DNA of 64,000 nucleotides from Trogon surrucura. Lineage: Eukaryota; Chordata; Aves; Trogoniformes; Trogonidae. Below the pieces are notes generated by a model, which did not search any database, was not told the origin of the DNA, and saw only the letters and a program-made list of their open reading frames with translations. The stretch lies in contig CM036634.1 of assembly GCA_020746105.1 (NCBI GenBank), positions 372,001 to 436,000 on the forward strand. Reading direction: 5' to 3'. How positions within the stretch are numbered: the first letter of the stretch is position 1; each line of letters begins with the position of its first letter. The position numbers and the translations under genes are program-made. Shown here piece after piece: positions 1-10,600 of this stretch.

Positions 1-1490
1 CTGCCCTAAGCCTTCATTTAAAAATATCACTGCTCCTCATGCGGTGGTTTCCCAGACACCAAGTATGGCCTCACCCTTTGTCCATGCAACCGTGCCCTTT
101 GCTTTTACACCTTGCACAGCGCTTGGGTGAATGTCACCTCTTCATGTACTGGCGTTTACTCCTCTCCTTCTTCTTACAGCCCCCAAAGAGGTTGTGGCAA
201 CACCAATAGCTTTGCCTTCCTTTCCCGAAGCGACACACTTGTCCCGCGGGGTGGCTGCCCCTGTCTCAGCTGGAGCATGTCTGAGCTGAATGGTGGTGGC
301 CAACCGTCTCCAGGCAAGTCTTCACAGGGTCACTTTTGAGCCAGGAGGTGTCTGGGGCTGCAGGCTGTGGTTAAACACCCTCGCCAATGGAGTGGAGACC
401 GTCTTCTCACTAGTGACACCTTCAGGTGTCTTGTCCAGGCACTTATCCAGGGCAGATACACTGGAAGGACCTCATGGGCCTTTCTGCTCATCCAGCGTCC
501 CCCTTTAGATTGGTGTCCTCATCTAGCAACAGGCCAAGCCTTATAGCAGGGTCTAATTTTTCCACACTTCGTTAGATTTTTCTGTGAAATCCACTTTGCA
601 CAGATTTTTTTTTTTTTTTTTACCACTAAGGAAGGGACAGGGGAGCAGCTGCCCTGAGCTGCCCTGTGAGGCTGCGCTGTGGTGTCACATCTGCTCAGAA
701 GAGCCGGAGACAGGATGTGCAGCACAGGCTGCGCTCACAGCTCGGACCTGCCTCCAGGGACTGGGTCCATGGGTGCGGAAGCCCTTGACGGACTTCAGCC
801 GGTCACGCGTCGGTCTGACCGCGCTTTCAGCCCTGGGTAGTTCTCTTTGGCAGCACACGGCAGGGAGCTCTGCAGCTTCATTTTGCCTTTATCAAGCAGG
901 AGAATCCTCTTTTTATCTGGTTCCTGGTGTCACTTGCCAGTGCCTGATCCTCAAGGACCACATTTGCGGTAGTCCCCCCCCCAACATTTGCAGCGGCTGC
1001 TCTGATGCACCTCCTGGACTGGGTCAAGGGCTGAAGATCGTGAGGTGGGTCCAGACCTGTTGAGTGGGACTAACCGTGAAGGCCCCAAAGCACCATCTCC
1101 ATCAACCTTTGGCTCAACCGCCCACCGTCCCCAGCGCCCTCCCCGGGACCCCAGAGCCTGGGCAGGGCTCGGGAACGCTGAGCAGCGTGACAACTGCCCG
1201 CAGGGAAGCTCACAGGGCTGGTAAAACACTCCGAGTGTCTGGAGGCTTTGAAGAAACGTTTCTGGCAAAGAGCATCGTCTCGCTGCCTGGCATCCTTGTC
1301 TGTCAGAGTTGTAAGCAGTAATCCTGTTGATACAACCCGGCTGGGCGAGGGTGGGGTGGAGCAGAGCGCTGCCCACAGGGGGCAGGGGCTGGGGGCACTG
1401 CTGTGTTTCCCTCGCAGCTACAGGTACAACCCGCTGCAGAGGGGGGATGCTCCAGATCCCCATGGCTCCTGCGTGGGCTTGGTGTCCCAG
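1..1490. other. Left-edge spacer without recognisable gene
   Basis: No exon, RNA gene or identifiable repeat could be supported here. Open frames in this stretch are short, have no recognisable motifs and are not bounded by convincing splice sites. A run of T lies at about 606-621. The sequence is moderately GC-rich and may be intergenic or distant UTR of a gene outside the window. Confidence 0.5.
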
Positions 1491-2258
1491 TGTCACAGGT
1501 TAGGGCTGGGCTGGCCACGAACGTGGACACACACTCTCTGACCCCCTCTTCCCCCCCAAACGGGAAGGAAAAGAGAATGAGGCAGAGAGACTTACGGGTT
1601 AGGAAAGAAAAACTAAAACAACTTTAATGAAACGCTAATGAAAATAATAGTGAAATGATAAAAATAAAGAAACTACATGCAATTATATATAAGCTGGATA
1701 TCGAACCCAACTCCCTCCCCTGACAGCAATCCCCACTGGGGCTGCAGAGCAGGAGGCACCGGGGCAGCCCCAGGCTCAGCGGCGACACGAGCTGGATACA
1801 GGAGCTCAGGATCTGGGTCAAAAGCAGGAGATCGGACAGAGCCCTCTCTGGACACCGGCCATTGCAGAAAAAAACCCAAAACTCTCATGATCCCTGAATT
1901 TATACTAAACACGACGTCTATGGGATGGAATACTCTCGTTGGTCACCTGTCCTGTCTATTACCCCCCGGAGGTGCAGCCTTTTACTCCTTTGTGCCCCCT
2001 CTCACTCTCCGGCGCCCCCAGCGTGGCACACAGGAGCCAGCAGCGGCCTCGGGCACTGCAGGAATCAGCATCAGCCAGAGCCTTTCTGCATCCCAGCCCC
2101 AGGCAGCGACTGTAACCTCAGGGGTTATCCCTGCCAGCAGCACACACTGTCTGCAAAAACACGCTGCCAGCTTCAGAATGTGCAGCCTTCTAGCAGAGAC
2201 TGAGCTGGGAAGTGGAAATCACTGAACAGAACCGGGGTTTTGAGCTAAACGCAGGACA
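1491..2258 (-). mobile_element. Solo LTR of an avian endogenous retrovirus (copy A)
   Basis: Read on the minus strand, the element begins TGTCCTGC and ends CTGTGACA. It contains a promoter-like block resembling the common songbird ERV LTR family: GACAGGTGACC, then GTATTCCATCCCAT, then a TATA-type GTATAAA at about 1900-1906. An ATTAAA signal follows near 1624. A clear second copy of the same family lies at 40719-41480, and a third, more diverged copy at 16764-17266. No gag, pol or env reading frame flanks it, so it is a solo LTR. A clean target-site duplication could not be made out. The family is recognised from memory of the consensus, not from a search. Confidence 0.75.
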
Positions 2259-2434
2259 TGCAGGGGAGAATTTTCCTTCCCCACATCCTCCTCCTCCCGG
2301 CTCAGCAGCCCTGTCCCCAGGCAGCCAATGGCCGGGTGGCCCCACGCATTAGCCCGACCTGTCATCCCATTAATTATCTTCTGGTTAATCCCAGCTGAGC
2401 CAGGCTGGGGCGAGCGGGGGCTCCTCGGGCAGCC
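2259..2434 (+). promoter_or_regulatory. Presumed TMEM17-family promoter with CCAAT box
   Basis: Only 176 bp separate the LTR from the start codon at 2435. A CCAAT element lies at 2324-2328, followed by an AT-rich block (about 2365-2390, ATTAATTATC) and a GC-rich leader. No TATA box is obvious. The transcription start is not determined. Confidence 0.4.
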
Positions 2435-4116
2435 ATGGCTGCACACACCCCTCTGCCCCCCAACCTGCGCCGGGGCCTGGCAGCCTTCAGCGGCTCCCTC
2501 TTCATCAGCAACAAGACGCACGACAGCGGCGCTGCCCACGGCTACCGCCCAGGTACGGGCAGCAGGGCTCAGTTTGGCACTGGGGGGGGGGGGGCGGTGT
2601 TGGTGTTTTTTTGTCTGCTCAGCACAGCCCTGAAGCACCCGGGTGCCCCTGAGCTGGGAGCACCTGAAGGGTCCCCGCACTCACCCACTGATGACGGGGG
2701 GCAAAAATCAGTTGGCTCCAAACAGCCGTTCTTGCCAGCTCACCGTGCCTGCAGGCGTGGCAGGGGCCATCGCTCTGGGCAGCATCGCGCGGTACTGCGA
2801 GGCAGGGTCCCCCTCTGGGGTCCCCGAGGGTCCCAGACAGCCCTGCCCACCCCTGCCTCTCCTGCTCAGCCCAGGAGGTGCTGGCCAGCCTGCCGCTCCA
2901 GATGATGCTCTACTTCAACGTCTATTACTTCCCGGTCTGGTGCGTGGCTGAGGGGATGATGCTGCAGCTGAAGGTACCGTGGGGTGGGGGGTTGAGCCTC
3001 CCTGGGCACACAGGAGCCCCACGGGGAAGGGCAAATGGGAGCTTCTTCAAAGTTAATGGGTTCCCACACACACAAGCAACCACCTCGTCCCCCGTGAGAC
3101 CGGACAGCTCACCTCCCAGAAGTGGGAATTGAGAGATGGCTGAACCTGTGGGGCAGGGAAGGTGAACCTGGGAGGGGCAGAGCGGGCAGGGCTGGGCACC
3201 AGCACGGCTGGGAGCGGGCAGAGCACAGGGCCGGGCACGGGGCAAGGGCGCTGGGGAGGTGGGCTGGGCCACGGGGAGCTTGACCCAGGGCGGGGACGAG
3301 GCTGTGCCCCCGTTGCAGTACCACCTGCTGCCCTGGCACTACCAGTTCCTGCTGGTCACCGCCTTCCTCATCCTCTTGGCGGCTGAGGGCTCCCGCCTCT
3401 ACCTGGGCTACGTGGGCAACCTGCAGGAGAGGGTAAGTGCCATCTCTCTGCCCCACCCCGAGTCCCCTGTGCTCGCAGAGGGATGGCCTCGCCAGGGCAG
3501 CTGTGGCTGTGCTGGATGTCCCCTCGCTCAGGACTTGAGTGCTTGTCACTGCCCATTCCTCCCAGAGTCCTGCCGGGACCTGTGCTGGGAGGGCATCACA
3601 GGTGCGGGCAGGACCCGGTGGCAGGGGCCGAAGGGGATTCCCTTGCCGTATCCCTCCCTGTGCCGTGGGTGCAGCGCTCCAGTGCTGGGCTGGCCAGCAT
3701 CCGACCACATCCAGGCACACTCTGTGGGCAGGGACGTCCCTGGTAGCGCAGTGCCAGGGCCAGCAGTGGCCAATGCAAGCAACTCCTGGGGCAGACAGGG
3801 TCCCCCCATCCAACCCGTGGCCTCAGCGCCCCCATCTCAGCAGCCTTTGCTCCTGCAGGTGCCCGAGCTGGCCGGGTTCCTTCTCATCTCCTTCCTGATC
3901 CAGCTGCCTCTCCTGCTCTTCCTGCTGACGGACAGCCACGTCATCCGCCGGCCGCTGGAGACGGCTGTGCACAGCCTTCTCCTGACCTTCCTCCTCGCCG
4001 AGATCGTGGCTGCCTTCCTTGCGCTGAAGACCATGACCAAGCAGCTGGCAGCACAGTTCCACCTGCGGCAGCTCAAGGCGGGCAGCAGGGGAGGGCTGGG
4101 GCAGGGGGAGGGCTGA
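2435..4116 (+). CDS. TMEM17B: TMEM17-family transmembrane protein (TMEM17B-like)
   Basis: Four exons: 2435-2552, 2870-2973, 3319-3432 and 3859-4116, all GT-AG with matching phases, encode 197 residues (human TMEM17 is about 198). Exon 1 gives a short N-terminus beginning MAAHTPLPPN. Exon 2 carries the family signature LQMMLYFNVYYFP and the first membrane segment. Exon 3 has a second hydrophobic stretch ending in LYLGYVGNLQE, and exon 4 begins VPELAGF and adds two more. The four-helix layout and the GYVGNLQE-VPELAGF junction are diagnostic of TMEM17. Family members act in the ciliary transition zone with the MKS/B9 complex and restrict membrane protein entry into cilia. The canonical vertebrate TMEM17 lies elsewhere in the genome, so this copy beside P2RX6 is most likely the 17B-type paralogue; that symbol is inferred. 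The gene is tail-to-tail with P2RX6. Confidence 0.88.
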
Positions 4117-4163
4117 TGCTCTGGGACCCCTCCAGCCCCCCGCAGCGGGTCCCGGCAGGGGGA

Positions 4164-4169
4164 ATTAAA
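4164..4169 (+). terminator. Poly(A) signal of the TMEM17-family gene
   Basis: ATTAAA lies 48 bp after the stop codon, followed within 30-40 bp by a T-rich stretch (ATTGTTTTTC). It would give a 3' UTR of roughly 70 nt. Confidence 0.6.
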
Positions 4170-4641
4170 TGGTGCTGGGACCACCACTGCGCCTCCAAAA
4201 ATTGTTTTTCAACCAGGCAGCTCAGCGGCTTGTGGGGCTCCCAGAGCACCCCACGGGCACGGACGTGGACTGATGCAGCCCAGGGCATGTGGAAGCACAG
4301 GGTTTAGCATCTCCAAAATGCTCAGGCTCATCCCAGGGTTGGGCTTCTCATCGCTGCCCAGGGAGGAATCAGGGGTCACAGGAGCCACCACAACCCCCTG
4401 GGCAAGCACGTACCAGCCAAGAGCTGCCGCACAAAACCCAGCTCTTAAACCTTCCCTGAGCACAGCCGAGGGGCTGTCCCTGCCCCTGTGGAGCTCCCGA
4501 GGATCTGGGCAGCTCATGTGAAACCATCCCAGCTGGAAGCTGGCAGGGTGTTGCGAGGTCCAAGTGCAACACCACGAAACATTTTGCAGGCACCCCCAGG
4601 GCTGGAGAGAGAGCAGAGCCACCTCCCGCTTTCCCAACAGC
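4170..4641. other. Convergent intergenic gap between TMEM17-like gene and P2RX6
   Basis: About 470 bp separate the two opposing poly(A) signals. I see no exon, repeat or RNA gene in it. Confidence 0.5.
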
Positions 4642-4647
4642 TTTATT
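4642..4647 (-). terminator. Poly(A) signal fused to the P2RX6 stop codon
   Basis: On the minus strand the coding sequence ends AGC TGA and AATAAA follows with no gap (TGAAATAAAG). Cleavage 15-25 nt further on would leave almost no 3' UTR. Confidence 0.6.
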
Positions 4648-7600
4648 TCAGCTCATCCCTGTTTTTTTTCCATGGGAAATCAAGGCCCGCAGCCATCTGG
4701 AACGTGAAGAAGCACAGAACGCTTTAAGCCTCTCGTGCTGAGGATGGGCCAGCCGCTGCCCAGCAAGCTCCAGGTCCTGCAGGAGCTCCCCAGCACTGCT
4801 CTCCTTGGCCGCCGGACGGTCAGTGCTGGGAGCTGCACACGGGACGGCTTCGTGCAGGAACCAAGAACTTCTGGTGATGCAAGTATTTCTCCAGGAAAGG
4901 CAGACCCTGACCCCGGCAGCTCACACTTGGGCCAGGAGAACTGGGTCCCCTCCGCCCAGGCCACAGCCGTGCCCCATCGCATCTACCTGGAGGCTGCTGC
5001 GGAGCGGCGGGTGCCTGTGGCAGAGCAATCCCCAGGTCCCTACGCTGCAGCCTCCGTCTTACCTTTAGGGGGTTTCGCCTGCGGAATGAAGAGAAGCACC
5101 TTAGTACACCAGGTGGCCCTGCACTGCTCTGCCCAGTCCCACGCAACCACGTTCGTTGTCTGAGATCCCCCCGACTCCGCTTGTGATTTGAGATCAGCCA
5201 CCGAAGCTCGAGTCAAAGACTAAGAACTGCTCCACCAGGTTTTTCCCAGGTTTTTGTGAATTGAGTTTCGACCAAGGGGCAGAAAATCATGAAACCCGCT
5301 TGCACAACTTCCCTGCAACCTCACCTCTCCAAAGCAGCCCCATCCCTTCCAACCCCGGAGGTGTTCACAAACCGTGTAGATGTGGCACTCCAGGACACGG
5401 TTTAGTGGTCATGGGAGTGTTGGGTTGACAGTCGGACTCGATGATGTCAGACATCTTTTCCAAGCTTAGTGATTCTGTTCTACGATTCTCACCTCCTCGA
5501 ACTTCTCCTTCCAATAGACATCAGCCTTGGCATCCAGGTAGAGCAGAACCAGGTCACAGACCACGGTGGCCTGGGGACAAGACATATGCAGCAGGGCAGT
5601 CAGCACTGAAACCTCCTGCAGGAGGACCTGGCCAGTGCTGGGGGCAGCGAGCCTGACCTGCCTCCAGCCCAGGCCACCCAGGCAGCTCCACCAGGTCCTC
5701 TCCCACCCAAAGAGCAGCACAGGAGGTTAGATGAGATCATCTGGACACAGGGCTGGTCCAGCTGCTGTCACAGCCACCTAAGGCACTGGGATGAGCACGT
5801 CTGTGAGGAAAGAGGGGGCGGGTGGGGGAGCACAGGCTCCCTCTTACTCTGCCGAAAGGGAGGAGCCACAGAAGGGCTCTATGAGGGGCGGCCCCATCTC
5901 AATGACCACAACGCCACGGCCGTGCTGGAGCCGCATGCTGGATCCCTTGAGAGGCAGGGGAGGAACACGGAGAGGAGCTGCTCCCTCCTGCTGACCCTGT
6001 TCCCAGGGTCAATGCAAACACCCGGCCTCTGTGAGATGTGCCCGAGTGCCCAGGATCCTTGGTCCGGCAGCGACACCACTGCTAGCGATCGCAAACAGGA
6101 GCTGACACCCTGCCAGGCAACCTCCCCTCCCCGGGCCGGCAGGCACCCAGGAGCCTCATGCCCAGGCAGGCAGGGGAACAACGGGTGAACGGCAAATCCC
6201 TGCCCACGCGTCGCAGCAAAAGAGCGTATCTGGAGTACTCACGGCACCAAAGAGCGCGATGCCGGTGCCGAAGCTCACGGCAGCAGGAATTATGCTGAAT
6301 TTTCCAGCCTGGTGAGAGAAACAGTGGGTGGAGGGGGAAGACAGTGGGGTGGGGAGCGGTTGTGAGAGGGCTGTGGGACAAATCCTGCCAGGCAGCGTGC
6401 TTGAAGCCAGGGAAGTGCTGGAGGAAACCGGGGTCATTTAGTCCATGCCCAGCTACAGGAACCTGAGTGCTACTGCCTCGCCTCTAAACCCCTTTGGCTG
6501 CCTAAGAAAGGACAGAGGCAGCTCGTGCCTTGGTGGCAGCAGCAGTTGCTGCGAGCCACTGACTCCTGCGAGCCTCCCCCTTGCTGCAGCCACCACCCAC
6601 AGCTACACCCCAGCACACACGGCCCTGATGTGATGTGCCCCTCCCTGCTCGGACAAGTCTGGTGTCTCTGAGGAAAGAGATTTTTCAGGTTCCTGTCCTG
6701 CTCCACACCTCTCAGCCCTGTCTCACTACCCAGCAGCAGTGCACCCTGCCCTGCAGCCCAGGCTGCGCTCCCTGCAGGTGAAAAGGCTCTGCCAAGCACG
6801 ACAGAGCAGCTGTGGACATCTCAGGGTGACAGGTCCTCTCGGCACAGGCTCCACCTCGCACAGCTGAGCACTGAGTTTGTCAGTGACGCTGCACAGAGCA
6901 GCATCAGCCATGGTGCTCAAGGGTACGATTAAACAGGAAGGGATTAACTGTCCAGGCTCAGAAAAGTTCAGGTTGATCTTTGCCAGGGTGGTCCCACCAC
7001 AAGACCCTCTGAGATGCCCACATGCCCTCTGCCCAGACAAGCTCACCTTGCCTGCAGGGCCCAGCTCTTCACAACACTCACATTCACATCCTCTCCACGG
7101 GAAGCCTCCCTGCTCAGGGCACTGAGAAGGTTCTCTTCAAAGGAGAGAGGCTGTTTGTTCCTGCTCTGCTTGGAAAAATCTGGGAAGAGGCGAAGAGCTC
7201 ACCAAGGTGGGAAGAAGCGATGCCAGCAGGGAGCCGTGGAGCTGGTTGCAGGAGAGAGCAGCGGGGAGCGGTGCGAGGAGTCAGACCCGGCGACAAGGCT
7301 GCCAGGACAGCGCGCGGGCTCCGCGGAGGAGACAGTACCTGCCCGTGCACGGAGATGTCGAAGCGGATGCCGTAGAGCTTCAGCAGGGTCCGGTAGAGCC
7401 GCCGCTGGGAGTCCCAGTAGTAGGAGGCAGTTCTGCAGGATCGTGGGATCATAGAATCATAGAAGGTTGGGAGTTGGGAGGGACCTCTGGAGATCACCCA
7501 GTCCAACCCCCTGCAGAGCAGGGTCACCCAGGGCAGCCACATAGGAACACGTCCAGGCAGGGTTTGAAAGTCTCCAGAGCAGGAGACTCCACACCCTCTC

Positions 7601-10600
7601 TGGGCAGCCTGGGCCAGGGCTCCGGCACCCGCACAGGGAAGAAGTTTCTCCTCATGTTGAGGTGGAACCTCCTATGTTCTAACTTAAGCCCATTTTTTCT
7701 TGTTCTATTGCTGGGCACCACTGAGAAGAGACTGTCCCCTTCCTCTTGATCTCCTTCCCCTTGAAACACTGGGAGACATTGGACGTGTCTCAGAAAGCGA
7801 GAGAAGGGGGCTGCCAGCACCGGCCGATTGCTGGGCCTGCCCCATGCCTGTGACACCCCGTGTCCTCCAGCTGGCTGCGATGTGGGTGACGTCCCGCTGC
7901 TGGGACTCCCTAGCTTGCACTCAGCAGCGGGGCATCAGCGTTCACTCAGCACCCAGCCCGGGGTCACTGGGAGCACCAGTGCATCCAGTTCAGGGTCAGC
8001 ACAGACGTGGACAGCCACAGGCAAGATCTTGCCCAGCTCCCCAGCAGAGCTACAAGCTGCAGGCGCTCCCGCAGCAGCCCGGTACTGACAGACCCTGCGC
8101 CCAACGGCCGCACCCCCTTGTCCCTGCTGCTGCTTCTGGAGCGTCAGCCAGGAAGACCGAGACCTCAGAACGACTGCCGTGTGCTCAAACCACAGGCCTG
8201 TGGTAGCCCCTGGCCAAGTATCCTCACCTAAAATTGTACCTCCTGTCCTGCAGGCTGAAGGAGTACTGCGGCTGGCACTGAGCAGCGGGGCGATCCAGGT
8301 CGCAGTCCCACTCGATGCGAACTCCAATGCTCCCCCCCTGCAAAACATGTTTTATTCTGGGAGAACCAAGATATCCAAAATTTGCCGAGCTCTTTGCTGT
8401 TTGGACATACAGATCACACATTCCCTTCGCATTCCAGTGGTTGGTCCCACCCCCCATCCCTCGCCCACGTCCTAGGGGAATTTGGAGTCATCTTCCATAT
8501 TTTTAAAAAACCAAATACCAGCACCGCAAGGTCTGCAAAGGTCTCTCCAGTTGCCTCTACCATGTCACGGACACGGAACACGGGGCAGGAGGGGTTGAAG
8601 AACGGATCGTACGTGCAGTTCTTGAAATAAGTGGAGTCATTGGTTTGCAAAGTATTGCACCTGGGACAGCACAGAGAGAGAGGGAGAGGTGTCACAGGTG
8701 GAGTGGGGGGTGCGAAGGCAGGGAGCCCTGCTGCAGGGTGAAAACATCACCTTCCCACCTCCAGCCCCCCACCCTCACATCTGCAAATCCAGGTGCCGCT
8801 GTAGCGAGCAGCGTTCTCCTGAGCTCACCCCCCTGAGCTCCAGCTGCCCGAGCCACCCCCTGCCCCGGCAGGCACACGGCTTCTCACACGCCTCGGCCGC
8901 CCAGCCCGTGGCACACGAGCTCAGCGCAGGGGCTGGCCCAGCCCGCACACACGGTCCTGCTGGAGCAGCGTCGCACTTACTTGGAGAAGTTAAATTTGGT
9001 GAAGTGGACAGTGTGTTTTATAAAAAGAGTGAAATTCTCTGCCTCAGCCAGAAGAGCTTTCCTAGAAAACAACCACCAAGGAATTCAGATGTTGCCCAGC
9101 AGCCAAGGCACAGCCCCCTTCCCCTCGCGCCTCAGTCTCTCCATGATCCTGGGACTTTGGCTACGACAGACAGTTGAAAGAAACGCTCTTGTGTGAAGCT
9201 CTCTGGGCTTAACTGACCAGATCGAAGATCTCCATGAGCTTGGCTGCCCCTCGGGCAATTCTGCTCAGGTCCCCGGTTACAGAGAGCACAGAGGGGAGCA
9301 ACCGAAGCTCCCGACGCCTGCTGTCCCCTCCCCCTGGGCCTCACCTGGGCAGGGTGTCGTTCTCCACAGGACACCAGCCGTAGATCTCACAGGTGGAATG
9401 GCTGGTGTTGAACATCACACATTTCCCAGTTTTTATCCCTGCAAACAAGACAAACGTCTATCATTCACTATTCCGTTCCGAAACGCCTTCTCTGCAGCTC
9501 CCCTCCTGGGATAGTGCCCCAGCCACAGGCTTGTTCTGCCCTTCTCAAAGCCTGAACCACAAAGATGACCCTGGGCTCATCTTCAGGGTTTTCCCCACCT
9601 AAAGAGCTTCCCAGCAAAACCTGCCGTTGAGGCCAAACAACAGGAGCTGTTTGACAAAGACCCACGGCTGCGTGGGAACCCAACGAGCTGGGGCAAGAGC
9701 TTCGGTCCCTGACCTCCTGGAGCTGAAACACCCTCTCCTTTCCAGCTGAACTCACGTGGGCTGCGAATATTCATCAGTGTGAAATAAAAGCCAGGTTTTA
9801 GTACAAAAGGGGAAACCCGCCCATCACACTGCACACTGGTTTCAATGCCAGCAGCCAACACCAGAGACAAAGCACTCCCTGCACTTGCGGTGACAGCGCC
9901 CAGTGCCCGCAGCACCTGCTCGTGTGGCCGCGACAGGTCGCTGTAAGGTTTGGGCTGGAGAACGCTCCTGTGCACGCTTCCCAAAAGCACCGCAGCTGGG
10001 CAGTCAGGTTCCTCTGCAGAGCTACCAAACATGAGGAATTCATAGAATCCTGGAATGTCTTAGGTTGGAAGGGACCTCAGAGATCATCTACTCCAACCCC
10101 CCGTCATGGGCAGGGACGCCCTTAACCAGCCCAGGTTGCTCAAGGCTCTGTCCAACCTGGCCTTGAACACCTCCAGGGAGGGGGCAGCCACAACATCTCT
10201 GGGCAATTTATTCCAGAGTCTTGGCACCCTCATACTGAAGAATTTCCTCCTAAGATCCAATCTAAATCTGTTTTCCTTTAACTTAAACCCATTTCCCCTT
10301 GTCCTATCGGTGGACACTTTTGTAACAAGTCCCTCCCCAGCCTCCCTGTAGGTTCCCTTCAGGCCCTGGAAGGAATGCTGTATTTTTTTCCTCAGCAAAA
10401 CACCCGGTACCGTTACCACGAAGCACCGGGTCTCCCACGGGACAGTCTGCATCTTCTGCGCACGCCGCCTCGAGGACAGAAGGGCTCTGAGAGAGACAGA
10501 GAGAAGCGCTGGTACTGCTCATTCATGTTTCGGCACCGCTGCTCCCGTTTCTCCAAATACGTCCCAAATGCTTTACAGAAGACACCTGCCACGTCCAGAC

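Noticed and set aside
3433-3858. Read-through of the TMEM17-family exon 3 into its intron as a longer protein
   Set aside because: The frame stays open through intron 3, but the GTAAGT donor and TCCTGCAG acceptor join LQER directly to VPELAGF, exactly as in the family.
10106-10452. Open frames in CR1-containing segments (also 33130-33339, 58447-58770)
   Set aside because: They are translations of the CR1 3' region, not host genes; the repeated protein strings recur in every copy.
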